DNA of 64,000 nucleotides. Source: Candidatus Acidulodesulfobacterium acidiphilum. Its GTDB lineage: Bacteria; SZUA-79; Acidulodesulfobacterales; Acidulodesulfobacteraceae. The notes beneath the pieces are model-generated. The model saw only the letters and a program-made list of their open reading frames with translations, had not been told where the DNA came from and ran no database searches. The position numbers and the translations under genes are program-made. Location of the stretch: the NCBI GenBank assembly GCA_008534395.1, contig SHMQ01000007.1, forward strand, positions 1 through 64,000, given 5' to 3'. Positions 56,361-64,000 of the stretch are shown here, one piece after another (within the stretch, counting starts at the first letter, position 1; every line of letters starts with the position of its first letter).

Positions 56361-57539
56361 ATGAAAAAAGATATTAAAAAAAACGGCTCGTTTGTCAACA
56401 ATTTGCGCCCGTTGAAACAAATGAACAAACCGAGCGACCTTATAAGACAATTCACCCCAAACTGGTTTACTATGAATATGGGTACTGGAATTTTGTCTCT
56501 TATGCTGGGAGCTTTCCCGTTTTATGTGCCGGGTCTCTTAATGGTAGCTAAAACTTTATGGGTTATAAATATTTTTCTTTTTGTAATCTTTAGCGTTTTA
56601 TTTATAGGCAGATTTGTTTTTTATTTTAAATCGGCGGTAAAGTTGTTCGGCCACCCGATTCAATCCATGTTTCTTGGAGCTATTCCTATGGGATTGGTAA
56701 CTATTATAAACGGTTTTTTAAATTTCGCAGGCCCGAAAATGGTCAATCTTGCTTTCTATTTATGGTGGATAGACGTAATAATAAGCGTTATTGTAGGTAT
56801 TCTTGTGCCTTTCTATATGTTCACTAACCATACCCACAGCATTGAAGACATGACTGCCGTATGGCTATTGCCTATAGTACCCGCCGAAGTTGCGGCTTCT
56901 TCGGGAGGTTTTCTTGCTCCGCATTTAGCGGCGGCGGCGGCAAGAGTAGTAGTAGTTACCGGCTATGCTTTATGGGCATTCTCGGTTCCTTTAGCTTTCG
57001 GCGTTCTCGTTATACTGTTTTTGCGTCTTGCCTGGCACAAATTGCCGCATAAAGATATGGCGGTTTCTACCTGGTTGACGCTGGGTCCGATAGGCACGGG
57101 AAGTTTAGGACTTCTTCTCCTGGGAAGCGATGCACCGCGTGCATTTATCGGCACTAAACTTTTTATTTACGCTAAAACGGCTGCAGCATTCGGTCCTATA
57201 GGCGGGCTGGTTATATGGGGATTCGGTTTCTGGTGGCTTATTATTGCATTATTATTAACTATAAGATATGTAAAAGAAGGAATGCCTTTTAATATGGGCT
57301 GGTGGGGATTTACCTTCCCGCTGGGTGTTTACACTGCAGCTACGATTATATTCTATAGGATTACCGGTATTGAATTTTTCAGGATTACTGGGGCTATATT
57401 CGTCATAATGCTTGCTGGATTCTGGACGTTAGTTACGTCGAGAACGCTTCATGGCATGTGGCACGGCTATCTTTTTAAAGCTCCGTGCCTGTCGACAGAA
57501 ACTGGTTTGCCGGACGAATCTAAAGAATGCCCTGTTTAA
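56361..57539 (+). CDS. TDT-family anion/dicarboxylate transporter
   Basis: A 392-residue integral membrane protein of the TehA/Mae1/SLAC1 family with about 10 helices. The opening FTPNWFTMNMGTGILSLMLGAFPF and later AVWLLPIVPAEVAASSGGFLAP, and MGWWGFTFPLGVYTAATIIFY are hallmark sequences. Members export sulfite, malate or other anions, or are anion channels. The substrate here is unknown; sulfite or C4-acid export would fit a sulfur-cycling anaerobe, but this is inference. Confidence 0.88.
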   Translation: MKKDIKKNGSFVNNLRPLKQMNKPSDLIRQFTPNWFTMNMGTGILSLMLGAFPFYVPGLLMVAKTLWVINIFLFVIFSVLFIGRFVFYFKSAVKLFGHPIQSMFLGAIPMGLVTIINGFLNFAGPKMVNLAFYLWWIDVIISVIVGILVPFYMFTNHTHSIEDMTAVWLLPIVPAEVAASSGGFLAPHLAAAAARVVVVTGYALWAFSVPLAFGVLVILFLRLAWHKLPHKDMAVSTWLTLGPIGTGSLGLLLLGSDAPRAFIGTKLFIYAKTAAAFGPIGGLVIWGFGFWWLIIALLLTIRYVKEGMPFNMGWWGFTFPLGVYTAATIIFYRITGIEFFRITGAIFVIMLAGFWTLVTSRTLHGMWHGYLFKAPCLSTETGLPDESKECPV

Positions 57540-57559
57540 TTCAATATCTTAATCTTGCA

Positions 57560-58162
57560 TTATAATACAACCGTAATAACTTCTTCGACATTCATCCTCG
57601 ACGATTTAGACTTTCTTTCGACCGGTTTTCCGACAGGAATCAATGCAACGAGATTGTCGGGGCTTTTAATACCGAGTATGTTTTCTATTTCAGGTTTGGC
57701 GATTAGGGGTCCCGTCATCCAGCATGCCCCAAGTCCTTCGTTGTGAACTACAAGCAAAATGTGGGCTATAAAGCTGGATACGCCCTGAAGTCCCGGATTT
57801 ACTATAAATTTTCTGGCGAAATTCCTGTCTTTATTTTTATCGTTATTTTCAAGTATTTTATCAATACTGCCGGTATACGGCTTCTCCACGACTGCAAGTA
57901 CGACCGGCGCTTCGTTAAAAAATGCATAAACGTCCGGCGCATCTTTGCCCGTTACGTTTTTATATACGGTTTCCACTTCGCTTCTCATTTTATTAAGAAT
58001 ATCTTTGTTTTTAATTATATATGTAAACCAGTTTTGAGCGTTTCCCCCGCTTGGCGAATTTATAGAAATTTCCATAATTTTTTTTATCAGATTCAAATCA
58101 ACGTCTTCAGACTCGAATTTTCTTATGCTCTTTCTGGTTTTAACTGCTTCTATTAAGTCCAA
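57560..58162 (-). CDS. Nitroreductase-family protein
   Basis: A 200-residue FMN-binding oxidoreductase. The N-terminal motif is RKSIRKFESEDVDLNLIKKIMEISINSPSGGNAQNW, with a C-terminal GLGACWMTGPLIAKPEIENILGI and VALIPVGKPVERKSK. The family reduces nitro groups, quinones or other acceptors. The start is TTG with GGAG 7 nt upstream. The gene is convergent with the TDT transporter, 20 bp apart. Confidence 0.9.
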   Translation of the reverse strand: MDLIEAVKTRKSIRKFESEDVDLNLIKKIMEISINSPSGGNAQNWFTYIIKNKDILNKMRSEVETVYKNVTGKDAPDVYAFFNEAPVVLAVVEKPYTGSIDKILENNDKNKDRNFARKFIVNPGLQGVSSFIAHILLVVHNEGLGACWMTGPLIAKPEIENILGIKSPDNLVALIPVGKPVERKSKSSRMNVEEVITVVL

Positions 58163-58255
58163 TTTACGTCTCCTTTTTGCAAAACATTTATTTATATGCT
58201 TATTTCGTTTAAAGCTCCGAAATTATCGTAATATTATATAACAAAAACGATTTAA

Positions 58256-60541
58256 TTAAAACGGCTGATTCAATCCGAAATAATATCTGACCCCGTATTC
58301 AGAGCCGACTCTGTCGCCGAACGCTTTTGCGGCGTAAAAACTAAACATTTCGGGATATATCCCGAAAAAGTAAGTTTTGAAGTGCAAACCGAGTCCCGCA
58401 AAACTATATATAACGCCTTTATGAATAACCGAAGGAACGGTATCGTCAAGCTTGCCTGCGCCGCCTATTACGTTTCCGGTCACGGCGGTTATATCAATAA
58501 GGTTATCTAATAGATTCAAGTTTAATCCCCGGTATATATTTCTTTCATAATCTGCTTCGGCAATTACGGCATCGTTACCGATAAAGGGTTCGCTTGCAGG
58601 TATACCCATAATGCCGTTAATTCCGCCCAGATAATAATCAAGAGCTTCGGGAACGTTTCCGTCGGCAAAAACGCCTATGCCTCTTACGGATATTATGTTA
58701 TCCGCATTTATTTTAAAATTTCTTACATACTGCAGCATAAACTGACTAAAGGAAAAAGGCGAAAATATATTTGAATTGGCTATATTATAAGTAAAGTTAA
58801 ACGATGAACCGTATTGAGGATTAATATTATAATCTACCGAATTATATCCATAGCCGACTGTAAATTCCGTCAGTCTTTTAGAATTTTGATAAATTACAGA
58901 ATCGCCCGATGCAGAGGGGCTTATCTGCATAAAATTTATCGAACCGAAAATCGACTGCCTGTATGTCTGGGCGACAGGAAAAAAATTTCCAAGCTGATGA
59001 GACAAACCTATGCTTATGCCTCTTCCGTAATATGTTTTAAATATATTAAATAAAATGCCGTTTCTATAACCGTGTTTTTTCGTCAGGGTAAAATTTAGAT
59101 AGCCTTCAGAACGTCCGCTATCAGGACTTATATTACCGCCTGTACTGCTTAGGAAAAGTTTATAATAGTCGTTTTTCTTTTTACTTAAAATTTTTTTTTC
59201 AATCTTTTCTTTGTTTATAATATTTAAATCGTTATTGTAATAATATACTCCGTTTTTAAACCCGTGCGTGCGCGGAAAACCTGTAAAATATATATAATAC
59301 AAAGGAAATATAGGATAATTTATAACCGTATTTACTCCCTGAATAAAATTAAATTTTTTAACGATATTTTTTATATTCGGATTGCTATTTATATATTTTT
59401 TCAAAAACGTTTTGAATTCTAAATCAGTATATTTTTTTAATTCTTGCGAATACAGGTAGTACTTGTAACTGCTCATACCAATGCTTATTTCGTTTATAAA
59501 TTTTTTATAATTAACCGTGTTTAAATATATTAATCCTTTTATAATATTTAATTTTTGATATATATAAAAATTTGGAAAAATATTGCCGAATCTCGTGCTT
59601 ATTAAAATAGTTTTTGAATATAAAGGCGGTTTTAGCCATAAACTCCGCCTTAAATGAACGTAAACTATATTTATTTTTTTTAATTTCAACATATTGTATT
59701 TATCCAATAATAACGCCGCCTTGTCTATTTTTTTATTTGACCGTCCAAAATTGTACGGGTAAGGCTGAAAAAAAAATATAGATAAACCTGTTTTTACGTT
59801 AGAAATTCTGCTTTTTATAAATTTTTTTGCGAATATTAAAGAAATAAAATTAGTTCTCTTCCCGATAAAAAAGTTTTTTTTATAAATTTTGCCGTTAAAA
59901 AACGCTTTATATCCGGCTTTTATTTTAAGATTAACTTTAAAATTAATATCGGTTTGGGGATTAAATTTTTTGCCTGAGGAAATATATGGATAAAACGGAG
60001 CATTAATTACTGTTTCTTGTTTAAAATGCCCGAAGTTGCCGATTGCCTGAGGAATTTTCGTCTTAAAAACAATTTTAACTTTATAAGATTTGTATAATTT
60101 ATGTATTGTCGAACTATAAGATAAACTCTTTATGCTTATATATCCCCTATTAAAATCGTAAGGGTAAAGCTGATGAAAATCAAAATCTTTTATATTCTTA
60201 GGTTTTTTATAAAAGATGTTCGGATAAAACATAATATAAAAATTACGATAAATTTTTATATATATGCCTCTGAAATTTTTATATTTATCGCCGATTTTTT
60301 TTATTTTACGATATTTTTCTTCATATTTTTTTTTAAAATTATACCGGATATAATTAATTATTTCACTGCCGGATATAGTTTCGGTTTTCGGATTAAAAAC
60401 AGCATTTATTTTAACGGTCTGCATAGGAAATTTGTCGCCGTAAATATGAATTATTCCCGCATATGCGCCGTTAGTGACGCATAACAAACAAAAAACTGCT
60501 ATCGCAAAACTTAACGTTAAAACTTTTACAAAGTTTTTCAT
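58256..60541 (-). CDS. Omp85-type barrel with degenerate M1-peptidase-like N-terminus
   Basis: A 761-residue exported protein. Start ATG 60541 gives a clean signal peptide (VLTLSFAIAVFCLLCVTNGAYA). After it, KINAVFNPKTETISGSEIINYI resembles the N-terminal beta-saddle of M1 aminopeptidases, and further on KTKIPQAIGNFGHFK and FYPYISSG recall the grooved region (W-x-P). No HExxH zinc motif was found. Residues about 500-761 are an Omp85/surface-antigen-type barrel (TEFTVGYGYNSVDYNINPQYG; GGINGIMGIPASEPFIG; NDAVIAEADYERNIYRG) ending in Phe. The combination is not a familiar one. The role may be outer-membrane assembly or secretion. Confidence 0.65.
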   Translation of the reverse strand: MKNFVKVLTLSFAIAVFCLLCVTNGAYAGIIHIYGDKFPMQTVKINAVFNPKTETISGSEIINYIRYNFKKKYEEKYRKIKKIGDKYKNFRGIYIKIYRNFYIMFYPNIFYKKPKNIKDFDFHQLYPYDFNRGYISIKSLSYSSTIHKLYKSYKVKIVFKTKIPQAIGNFGHFKQETVINAPFYPYISSGKKFNPQTDINFKVNLKIKAGYKAFFNGKIYKKNFFIGKRTNFISLIFAKKFIKSRISNVKTGLSIFFFQPYPYNFGRSNKKIDKAALLLDKYNMLKLKKINIVYVHLRRSLWLKPPLYSKTILISTRFGNIFPNFYIYQKLNIIKGLIYLNTVNYKKFINEISIGMSSYKYYLYSQELKKYTDLEFKTFLKKYINSNPNIKNIVKKFNFIQGVNTVINYPIFPLYYIYFTGFPRTHGFKNGVYYYNNDLNIINKEKIEKKILSKKKNDYYKLFLSSTGGNISPDSGRSEGYLNFTLTKKHGYRNGILFNIFKTYYGRGISIGLSHQLGNFFPVAQTYRQSIFGSINFMQISPSASGDSVIYQNSKRLTEFTVGYGYNSVDYNINPQYGSSFNFTYNIANSNIFSPFSFSQFMLQYVRNFKINADNIISVRGIGVFADGNVPEALDYYLGGINGIMGIPASEPFIGNDAVIAEADYERNIYRGLNLNLLDNLIDITAVTGNVIGGAGKLDDTVPSVIHKGVIYSFAGLGLHFKTYFFGIYPEMFSFYAAKAFGDRVGSEYGVRYYFGLNQPF

Positions 60542-60640
60542 TGATTTAAATAGCAAATTTATAATATAATCATAAAAAACATTAAAGCTATACTATTTTA
60601 ATTTTACCTTAAATAGTTTAAAAATAAAGCGTTAAATATT

Positions 60641-61123
60641 ATGGGCGTTACATTCAAACTCGCTGAAATTAACGGCGTAACACTTAAAAGAATCGAAAAA
60701 TATATAGACGAACGGGGTTGGCTTGCGGAACTTTACAGGAGCGACGAATTAGACGAATCCGTTTTCCCTCAGATGTCTTATGTATCTTTAACAATGCCTA
60801 GAGTGCAAAGAGGACCTCACGAACACGTATATCAAACCGACTATTTTTGCTTTATAGGCCCTTCCGATTTTAAAATTATATTGTGGGACAACAGAAAAGA
60901 TTCCCCTACATACATGAATAAAATGATACTGTTTCTCGGTGAAAATAAGCCTTCGGCACTGACGGTGCCTCCTGGCGTAGTTCACGCATATAAAAACATA
61001 GGCGGAAAAAACGGTCTCGTTATTAATGCCGCCAATAAATTATTCGCCGGAAAAAATAAAAAAGAGCCGGTTGACGAAATCAGATATGAATCCGACCCCA
61101 AAACTATATTTATTTTCGATTAG
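60641..61123 (+). CDS. RmlC-like dTDP-sugar epimerase family cupin
   Basis: A 160-residue cupin. The RmlC family motifs are DERGWLAELYRSDEL, MSYVSLTMPRVQRGPHEHVYQTDYF and ILWDNRKDSPTY, then TVPPGVVHAYKN. dTDP-4-dehydrorhamnose 3,5-epimerase relatives make rhamnose precursors for surface glycans. It is shorter than a standard RmlC (about 180), and no rmlA, rmlB or rmlD are adjacent, so the substrate is open. Confidence 0.85.
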   Translation: MGVTFKLAEINGVTLKRIEKYIDERGWLAELYRSDELDESVFPQMSYVSLTMPRVQRGPHEHVYQTDYFCFIGPSDFKIILWDNRKDSPTYMNKMILFLGENKPSALTVPPGVVHAYKNIGGKNGLVINAANKLFAGKNKKEPVDEIRYESDPKTIFIFD

Positions 61124-61145
61124 ATAAATATAATTTGGATAATCT

Positions 61146-62804
61146 TTACGCTTTTATAAGTTTTGTATTCCTGTAATTTAATGCTTCCAACACGGAATCT
61201 GCATCTACTTCTTCTTTCATGTCGAGGTCGGCTATAGTCCTTGAAACGCGCAATATTCTATAATAGCCCCTTGAAGAAATATTTAATCTTTTTACGGCTT
61301 TTTGTGCAAGATTAAGGGCTTCATTCGTTATGTTAAAATATTTTTCTATATCTGTGCTTTTTGCCGACGAGTTAAACCTGATGCAGCTATCTTTATATCT
61401 GCTAATCTGAATATTTCTAGTTTTTTCGACTAATTTTTTAATATCGTCGGAATCTGGCAAATCGGCTTTAACGGTTAATTCGTCTAAATCCGCAGGATAA
61501 ACCTCTATAAATATGTCGAATCTGTCGAGAATAGGTCCCGATATTTTAGTATAAAACTTATAAATGTCGGCGCTTGAACATTTACACTCATGTTTTGCGT
61601 CTCCGTAATAGCCGCAAGGACAAGGGTTCATTGCGGCGACAAGCATAAAATTGCTGGGCAGAATTATAGAAAAACGGCTTCTGGATAAATTAATATACTT
61701 ATCTTCCATAGGCTGCCTTAATCCATCTATAGTTTTTCTGTTAAGTTCGGAAAATTCGTCTATAAAAAGAACGCCGTTATGCGCAAGGCTTATATCGCCG
61801 GGCAGAGGATTAGAACCGCCCCCTCCGCCTATTAATCCCGCAAGAGATACAGTATGATGCACGACAATAAAAGGTCTTCTTAATATAAGTCCGTTTTCCT
61901 CGCCGCAATTTTTTTTATTTTTATTTGAAAAACTGTATATATTGGACGTCTCTAAAGATTCTTCAAGCGATAAGTCTGGTTGTATCCATGCTATACTATG
62001 CGCCAGCATAGTTTTTCCGCTTCCCGGAGGTCCGACCATTAATATGTTATGGTGACCTGCTATAGCGGTTAAAACGGCTCTTTTAGCAAACTCCTGCCCC
62101 TTTATTTCGGCAAAATCGACATACTGCCCCCGCTCTTTTTTTACGGCGTTTGCATTTTCGATAACATTTTTAAAGTAAAGATTTTCTTCATTCTCGTTAA
62201 CGTCATATTTGCCGTTTTCTTTATTTTCGTAATTTATATTTATCTTATTATTAAAATAAACTTGGGATTCTTTTTCTTCTATTGAATAATAATCTTTTCC
62301 TCCCGAAATAAACATACATAATTCTTTTAAACTGCCGAATGCCGCAAAATCGACTCCAAGAAATTTTGCCGCATTTATGTTTTCATACGGAATAATTAAC
62401 TTTTTATTTATTTTTTTAGCAAGTATTCCAAGCGCAATTATGCCGTTAATTTTTTTTATTTTTCCGTTTAAAGACAGCTCTCCGGCAATTATATAATCGT
62501 TAAGGTTTAAGGCGCATTTAAGGAGTCCTGCGGAAATTAAAATGCCTATTGCAAGCGGCAGGTCGAATATCGGACCTTCTTTCCTTATATCGGCAGGGGC
62601 TAGATTTATAGTTATTTTTTTAACCGGATATTCAAAACCGGAATTTTTTATCGCGGCTCTTACTCTGTCCTTGGCCTCTTTGGTGGAAACATCGGGTAAC
62701 CCTACTATCATAATGCCCGGTATGCCGCCCGATATAAAAACTTCTACGTTTACCCGAACTGCATCTATTCCGATGAAAGTCGCACTGTTTAAAGCAGTTA
62801 TCAT
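61146..62804 (-). CDS. comM: YifB/ComM-family Mg-chelatase-like AAA+ ATPase
   Basis: A 552-residue AAA+ protein. The N-terminal Lon-protease-like domain (MITALNSATFIGIDAVRVNVEVFISGGIPGIMIVGLPD) is fused to an Mg-chelatase-type ATPase with Walker A MVGPPGSGKTMLAH near residue 253, GVLFIDEFSELNRK and AAMNPCPCGYYGD. The C-terminal domain ends RGYYRILRVSRTIADLD. In several bacteria ComM is a helicase helping branch migration during natural transformation. Its promoter resembles that of the pilus operon in this window. It is convergent with the RmlC-like gene. Confidence 0.92.
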   Translation of the reverse strand: MITALNSATFIGIDAVRVNVEVFISGGIPGIMIVGLPDVSTKEAKDRVRAAIKNSGFEYPVKKITINLAPADIRKEGPIFDLPLAIGILISAGLLKCALNLNDYIIAGELSLNGKIKKINGIIALGILAKKINKKLIIPYENINAAKFLGVDFAAFGSLKELCMFISGGKDYYSIEEKESQVYFNNKININYENKENGKYDVNENEENLYFKNVIENANAVKKERGQYVDFAEIKGQEFAKRAVLTAIAGHHNILMVGPPGSGKTMLAHSIAWIQPDLSLEESLETSNIYSFSNKNKKNCGEENGLILRRPFIVVHHTVSLAGLIGGGGGSNPLPGDISLAHNGVLFIDEFSELNRKTIDGLRQPMEDKYINLSRSRFSIILPSNFMLVAAMNPCPCGYYGDAKHECKCSSADIYKFYTKISGPILDRFDIFIEVYPADLDELTVKADLPDSDDIKKLVEKTRNIQISRYKDSCIRFNSSAKSTDIEKYFNITNEALNLAQKAVKRLNISSRGYYRILRVSRTIADLDMKEEVDADSVLEALNYRNTKLIKA

Positions 62805-62855
62805 AATACCTAAACCTCTTCTAATTTAATAAATAATTAAAATCCGTTATTATTT

Positions 62856-62931
62856 ATTATAAAAAGAAATTGTTTCAGGATTATGACAAATATGTTACGA
62901 TTGCGTTAAATTTTTGTTACGATTGCGTTAC
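62856..62931 (-). promoter_or_regulatory. Six-unit 11-bp-phased promoter of comM
   Basis: On the minus strand, pentamers GTAAC, GTAAC, TTAAC, GTAAC, GTCAT and GAAAC at an exact 11-bp period (plus starts 62927, 62916, 62905, 62894, 62883, 62872), then TATAAT (62856-62861), 52 bp before the comM ATG. Unit order, phase and the 15-bp step to the -10 match the pilus promoter at 55601-55676. The linker between unit 5 and unit 6 begins AAT in both. Confidence 0.8.
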
Positions 62932-62937
62932 AATATC

Positions 62938-63345
62938 TTATAATCTCCAGCCTTTATCTATTGCAAGCCTGCTTATTTCTGATAACACGTCCGCAACGTT
63001 TTTTAAATCTTTTAAAATGGTCGAAGAAATAATATAATCAAAAACATCTTCGTAGAATTCTTTAAAATCCCCTATTATATTCATTGAACCTTCAAAATCG
63101 GTTCCGGGCAGAAAAAGATAAACAAAATCGTTTTTAACCGATACAACGTCGGAGTCTCTCAGCACGCCGCTTAATGTTTTTATAAAATCGCCATTGTATT
63201 TTTTTATATTTAAAATAACGATAGATACATAATCTATAGCCGTTAAATCTTCCGCAAGCCTGAGCTCTCTCCGTATCCTTTTCATATTGCAGACCGAATG
63301 ATCGAAAACCGGTTCAAAATATTCAAACGGGAAAAATTTAGCCAT
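62938..63345 (-). CDS. Small GGDEF-like protein, motif lost
   Basis: A 135-residue protein without signal or membrane helix. The central part (DYVSIVILNIKKYNGDFIKTLSGVLRDSDVVSVKNDFVYLFLPGTDFEGSMNIIGDF) follows the GGDEF fold pattern, including the LRxSD strand region and LLPGTD-like loop, but the catalytic GGDEF is replaced by KNDF. It may bind nucleotide or be a fold remnant. The start ATG has GGAGG nearby. It stands between the partial penicillin-binding protein and comM. Confidence 0.55.
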   Translation of the reverse strand: MAKFFPFEYFEPVFDHSVCNMKRIRRELRLAEDLTAIDYVSIVILNIKKYNGDFIKTLSGVLRDSDVVSVKNDFVYLFLPGTDFEGSMNIIGDFKEFYEDVFDYIISSTILKDLKNVADVLSEISRLAIDKGWRL

Positions 63346-63464
63346 GACAGCCTCCGATATTATTTTTATTTATTATACATATCGCCGGTAATAACAAATT
63401 ATTATTGTATATATATAAATTACAAATATAAATTTAGAATATATGAGAATATGTAAATATTATA

Positions 63465-64000
63465 TCAGAAAAAATAAGCTAAGAGTGTTTTTTCGGAAAC
63501 GCCGCCGCCTTCTATTCTCCAGACCGGCTTTTCCACGACCAAAGCCGATAATGCTATTTTCTTTTTGTTTTCTTCTCCGAAACCGGCAAACCACTGGTAT
63601 AAACCTGTTGGATGATTTCCCGATATAGTTCCTGTTTTTCCTCCTGTAACAACGCCTGGAAGCATATAACTGCCGTTATAGCTATAGAAATCAGAATGCG
63701 CTATACCGTTAGTTACCGTTGCTATCATCATCTGTTTTAAAACATAAGCGGTTTTTAAAGTAACTGGATAACCTATAACTTTGATACCCTTATGCTTATA
63801 AATAATTTTGCCCGTTGTCGACATAATTTCCTTTATTATATAAGGTTCGATTAATCTCCCGCCGTTTATCGCCACACCCGCAACCATAGCCGCCTGGATA
63901 GGCGTTATCCTAACGTTTTCAAAACCGGCGCCGGTAAGCTCCAACTGGTAAAATTTTTTTGGTATATATGCTTTACTTTCCTGTAAATTTAATATAAAAG
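63465..64000 (-). CDS. Penicillin-binding protein transpeptidase, 5' cut off by window
   Basis: Only the C-terminal part of a class B transpeptidase is present, about 178 residues; the frame stays open to the window edge. The catalytic KTGT motif (GGKTGTISG) and the family stretch ENVRITPIQAAMVAGVAINGG are visible, as is YQWFAGFGEENKKKIALSALVV. It cross-links peptidoglycan stems. Assignment to FtsI, PBP2 or another D,D-transpeptidase requires the missing N-terminus. Confidence 0.85.
   Translation of the reverse strand, partial: FILNLQESKAYIPKKFYQLELTGAGFENVRITPIQAAMVAGVAINGGRLIEPYIIKEIMSTTGKIIYKHKGIKVIGYPVTLKTAYVLKQMMIATVTNGIAHSDFYSYNGSYMLPGVVTGGKTGTISGNHPTGLYQWFAGFGEENKKKIALSALVVEKPVWRIEGGGVSEKTLLAYFF

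Overview
The window is AT-rich (roughly two thirds A+T) DNA from a Gram-negative bacterium. Outer-membrane proteins (a secretin, an Omp85-type barrel, SurA-like chaperones) show the envelope type. A 2-hydroxyacyl-CoA dehydratase-type activase, a 2[4Fe-4S] ferredoxin, pyruvate phosphate dikinase, a DsrE-like protein and an indolepyruvate oxidoreductase-like pair suggest an anaerobic or microaerophilic, delta-proteobacterium-like lineage, perhaps one of the acid or sulfur-habitat groups. That placement is inference from gene content. No phage, integrase, transposase, CRISPR array or rRNA gene was seen.

Layout. 0.3-16.2 kb is one long leftward run: nadA, glyQ, glyS, ppdK, mfd, a PpiC-type lipoprotein foldase, surA, pdxA, uvrA. 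glyQ must start on a non-standard ATT codon. 16.4-30 kb is mixed: trpS, a DsrE-like gene, trxB, an APC permease, a CDGSH protein plus MFS transporter, uppS, a hydrolase, aspS, then a DHA2 MFS transporter followed by a degenerate IorA/IorB-like pair and a Fur/PerR regulator. 30-45.8 kb holds an activase, a MoaD-MoaE fusion, MoaB, groESL with a CIRCE operator, an ABC-2 exporter pair, dcd, a LOG-family gene, a ferredoxin, eno, a phosphohexomutase, tRNA-Arg(CCG), a hypothetical gene and a second DHA2 transporter.

45.8-55.6 kb is a compact leftward type IV pilus/MSHA-like assembly locus: secretin, assembly ATPase, platform protein, a long-leader pilin, a pilin-like protein carried on an ordinary signal peptide, a large minor pilin lacking Glu5, a PilM/PilN-like protein, PilO-like and PilP-like. 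It has no prepilin peptidase and no retraction ATPase. 56-64 kb holds tRNA-Arg(TCT), a TDT transporter, a nitroreductase, an Omp85-type barrel joined to a degenerate M1-peptidase-like N-terminus, an RmlC-like cupin, comM/yifB, a GGDEF-like protein and the 3' end of a penicillin-binding protein.

The strongest unexplained signal is regulatory. The pilus operon and comM share an almost identical promoter: six pentamers (mostly GTAAC/TTAAC) at an exact 11-bp period, followed at the same distance by TATAAT. ComM acts in natural transformation in other bacteria, so the pair looks like a small DNA-uptake or surface regulon under one activator. Two families of short palindromic intergenic repeats (CAGAATT-N-AATTCTG type and GTCAGATT type) are also scattered at gene boundaries.
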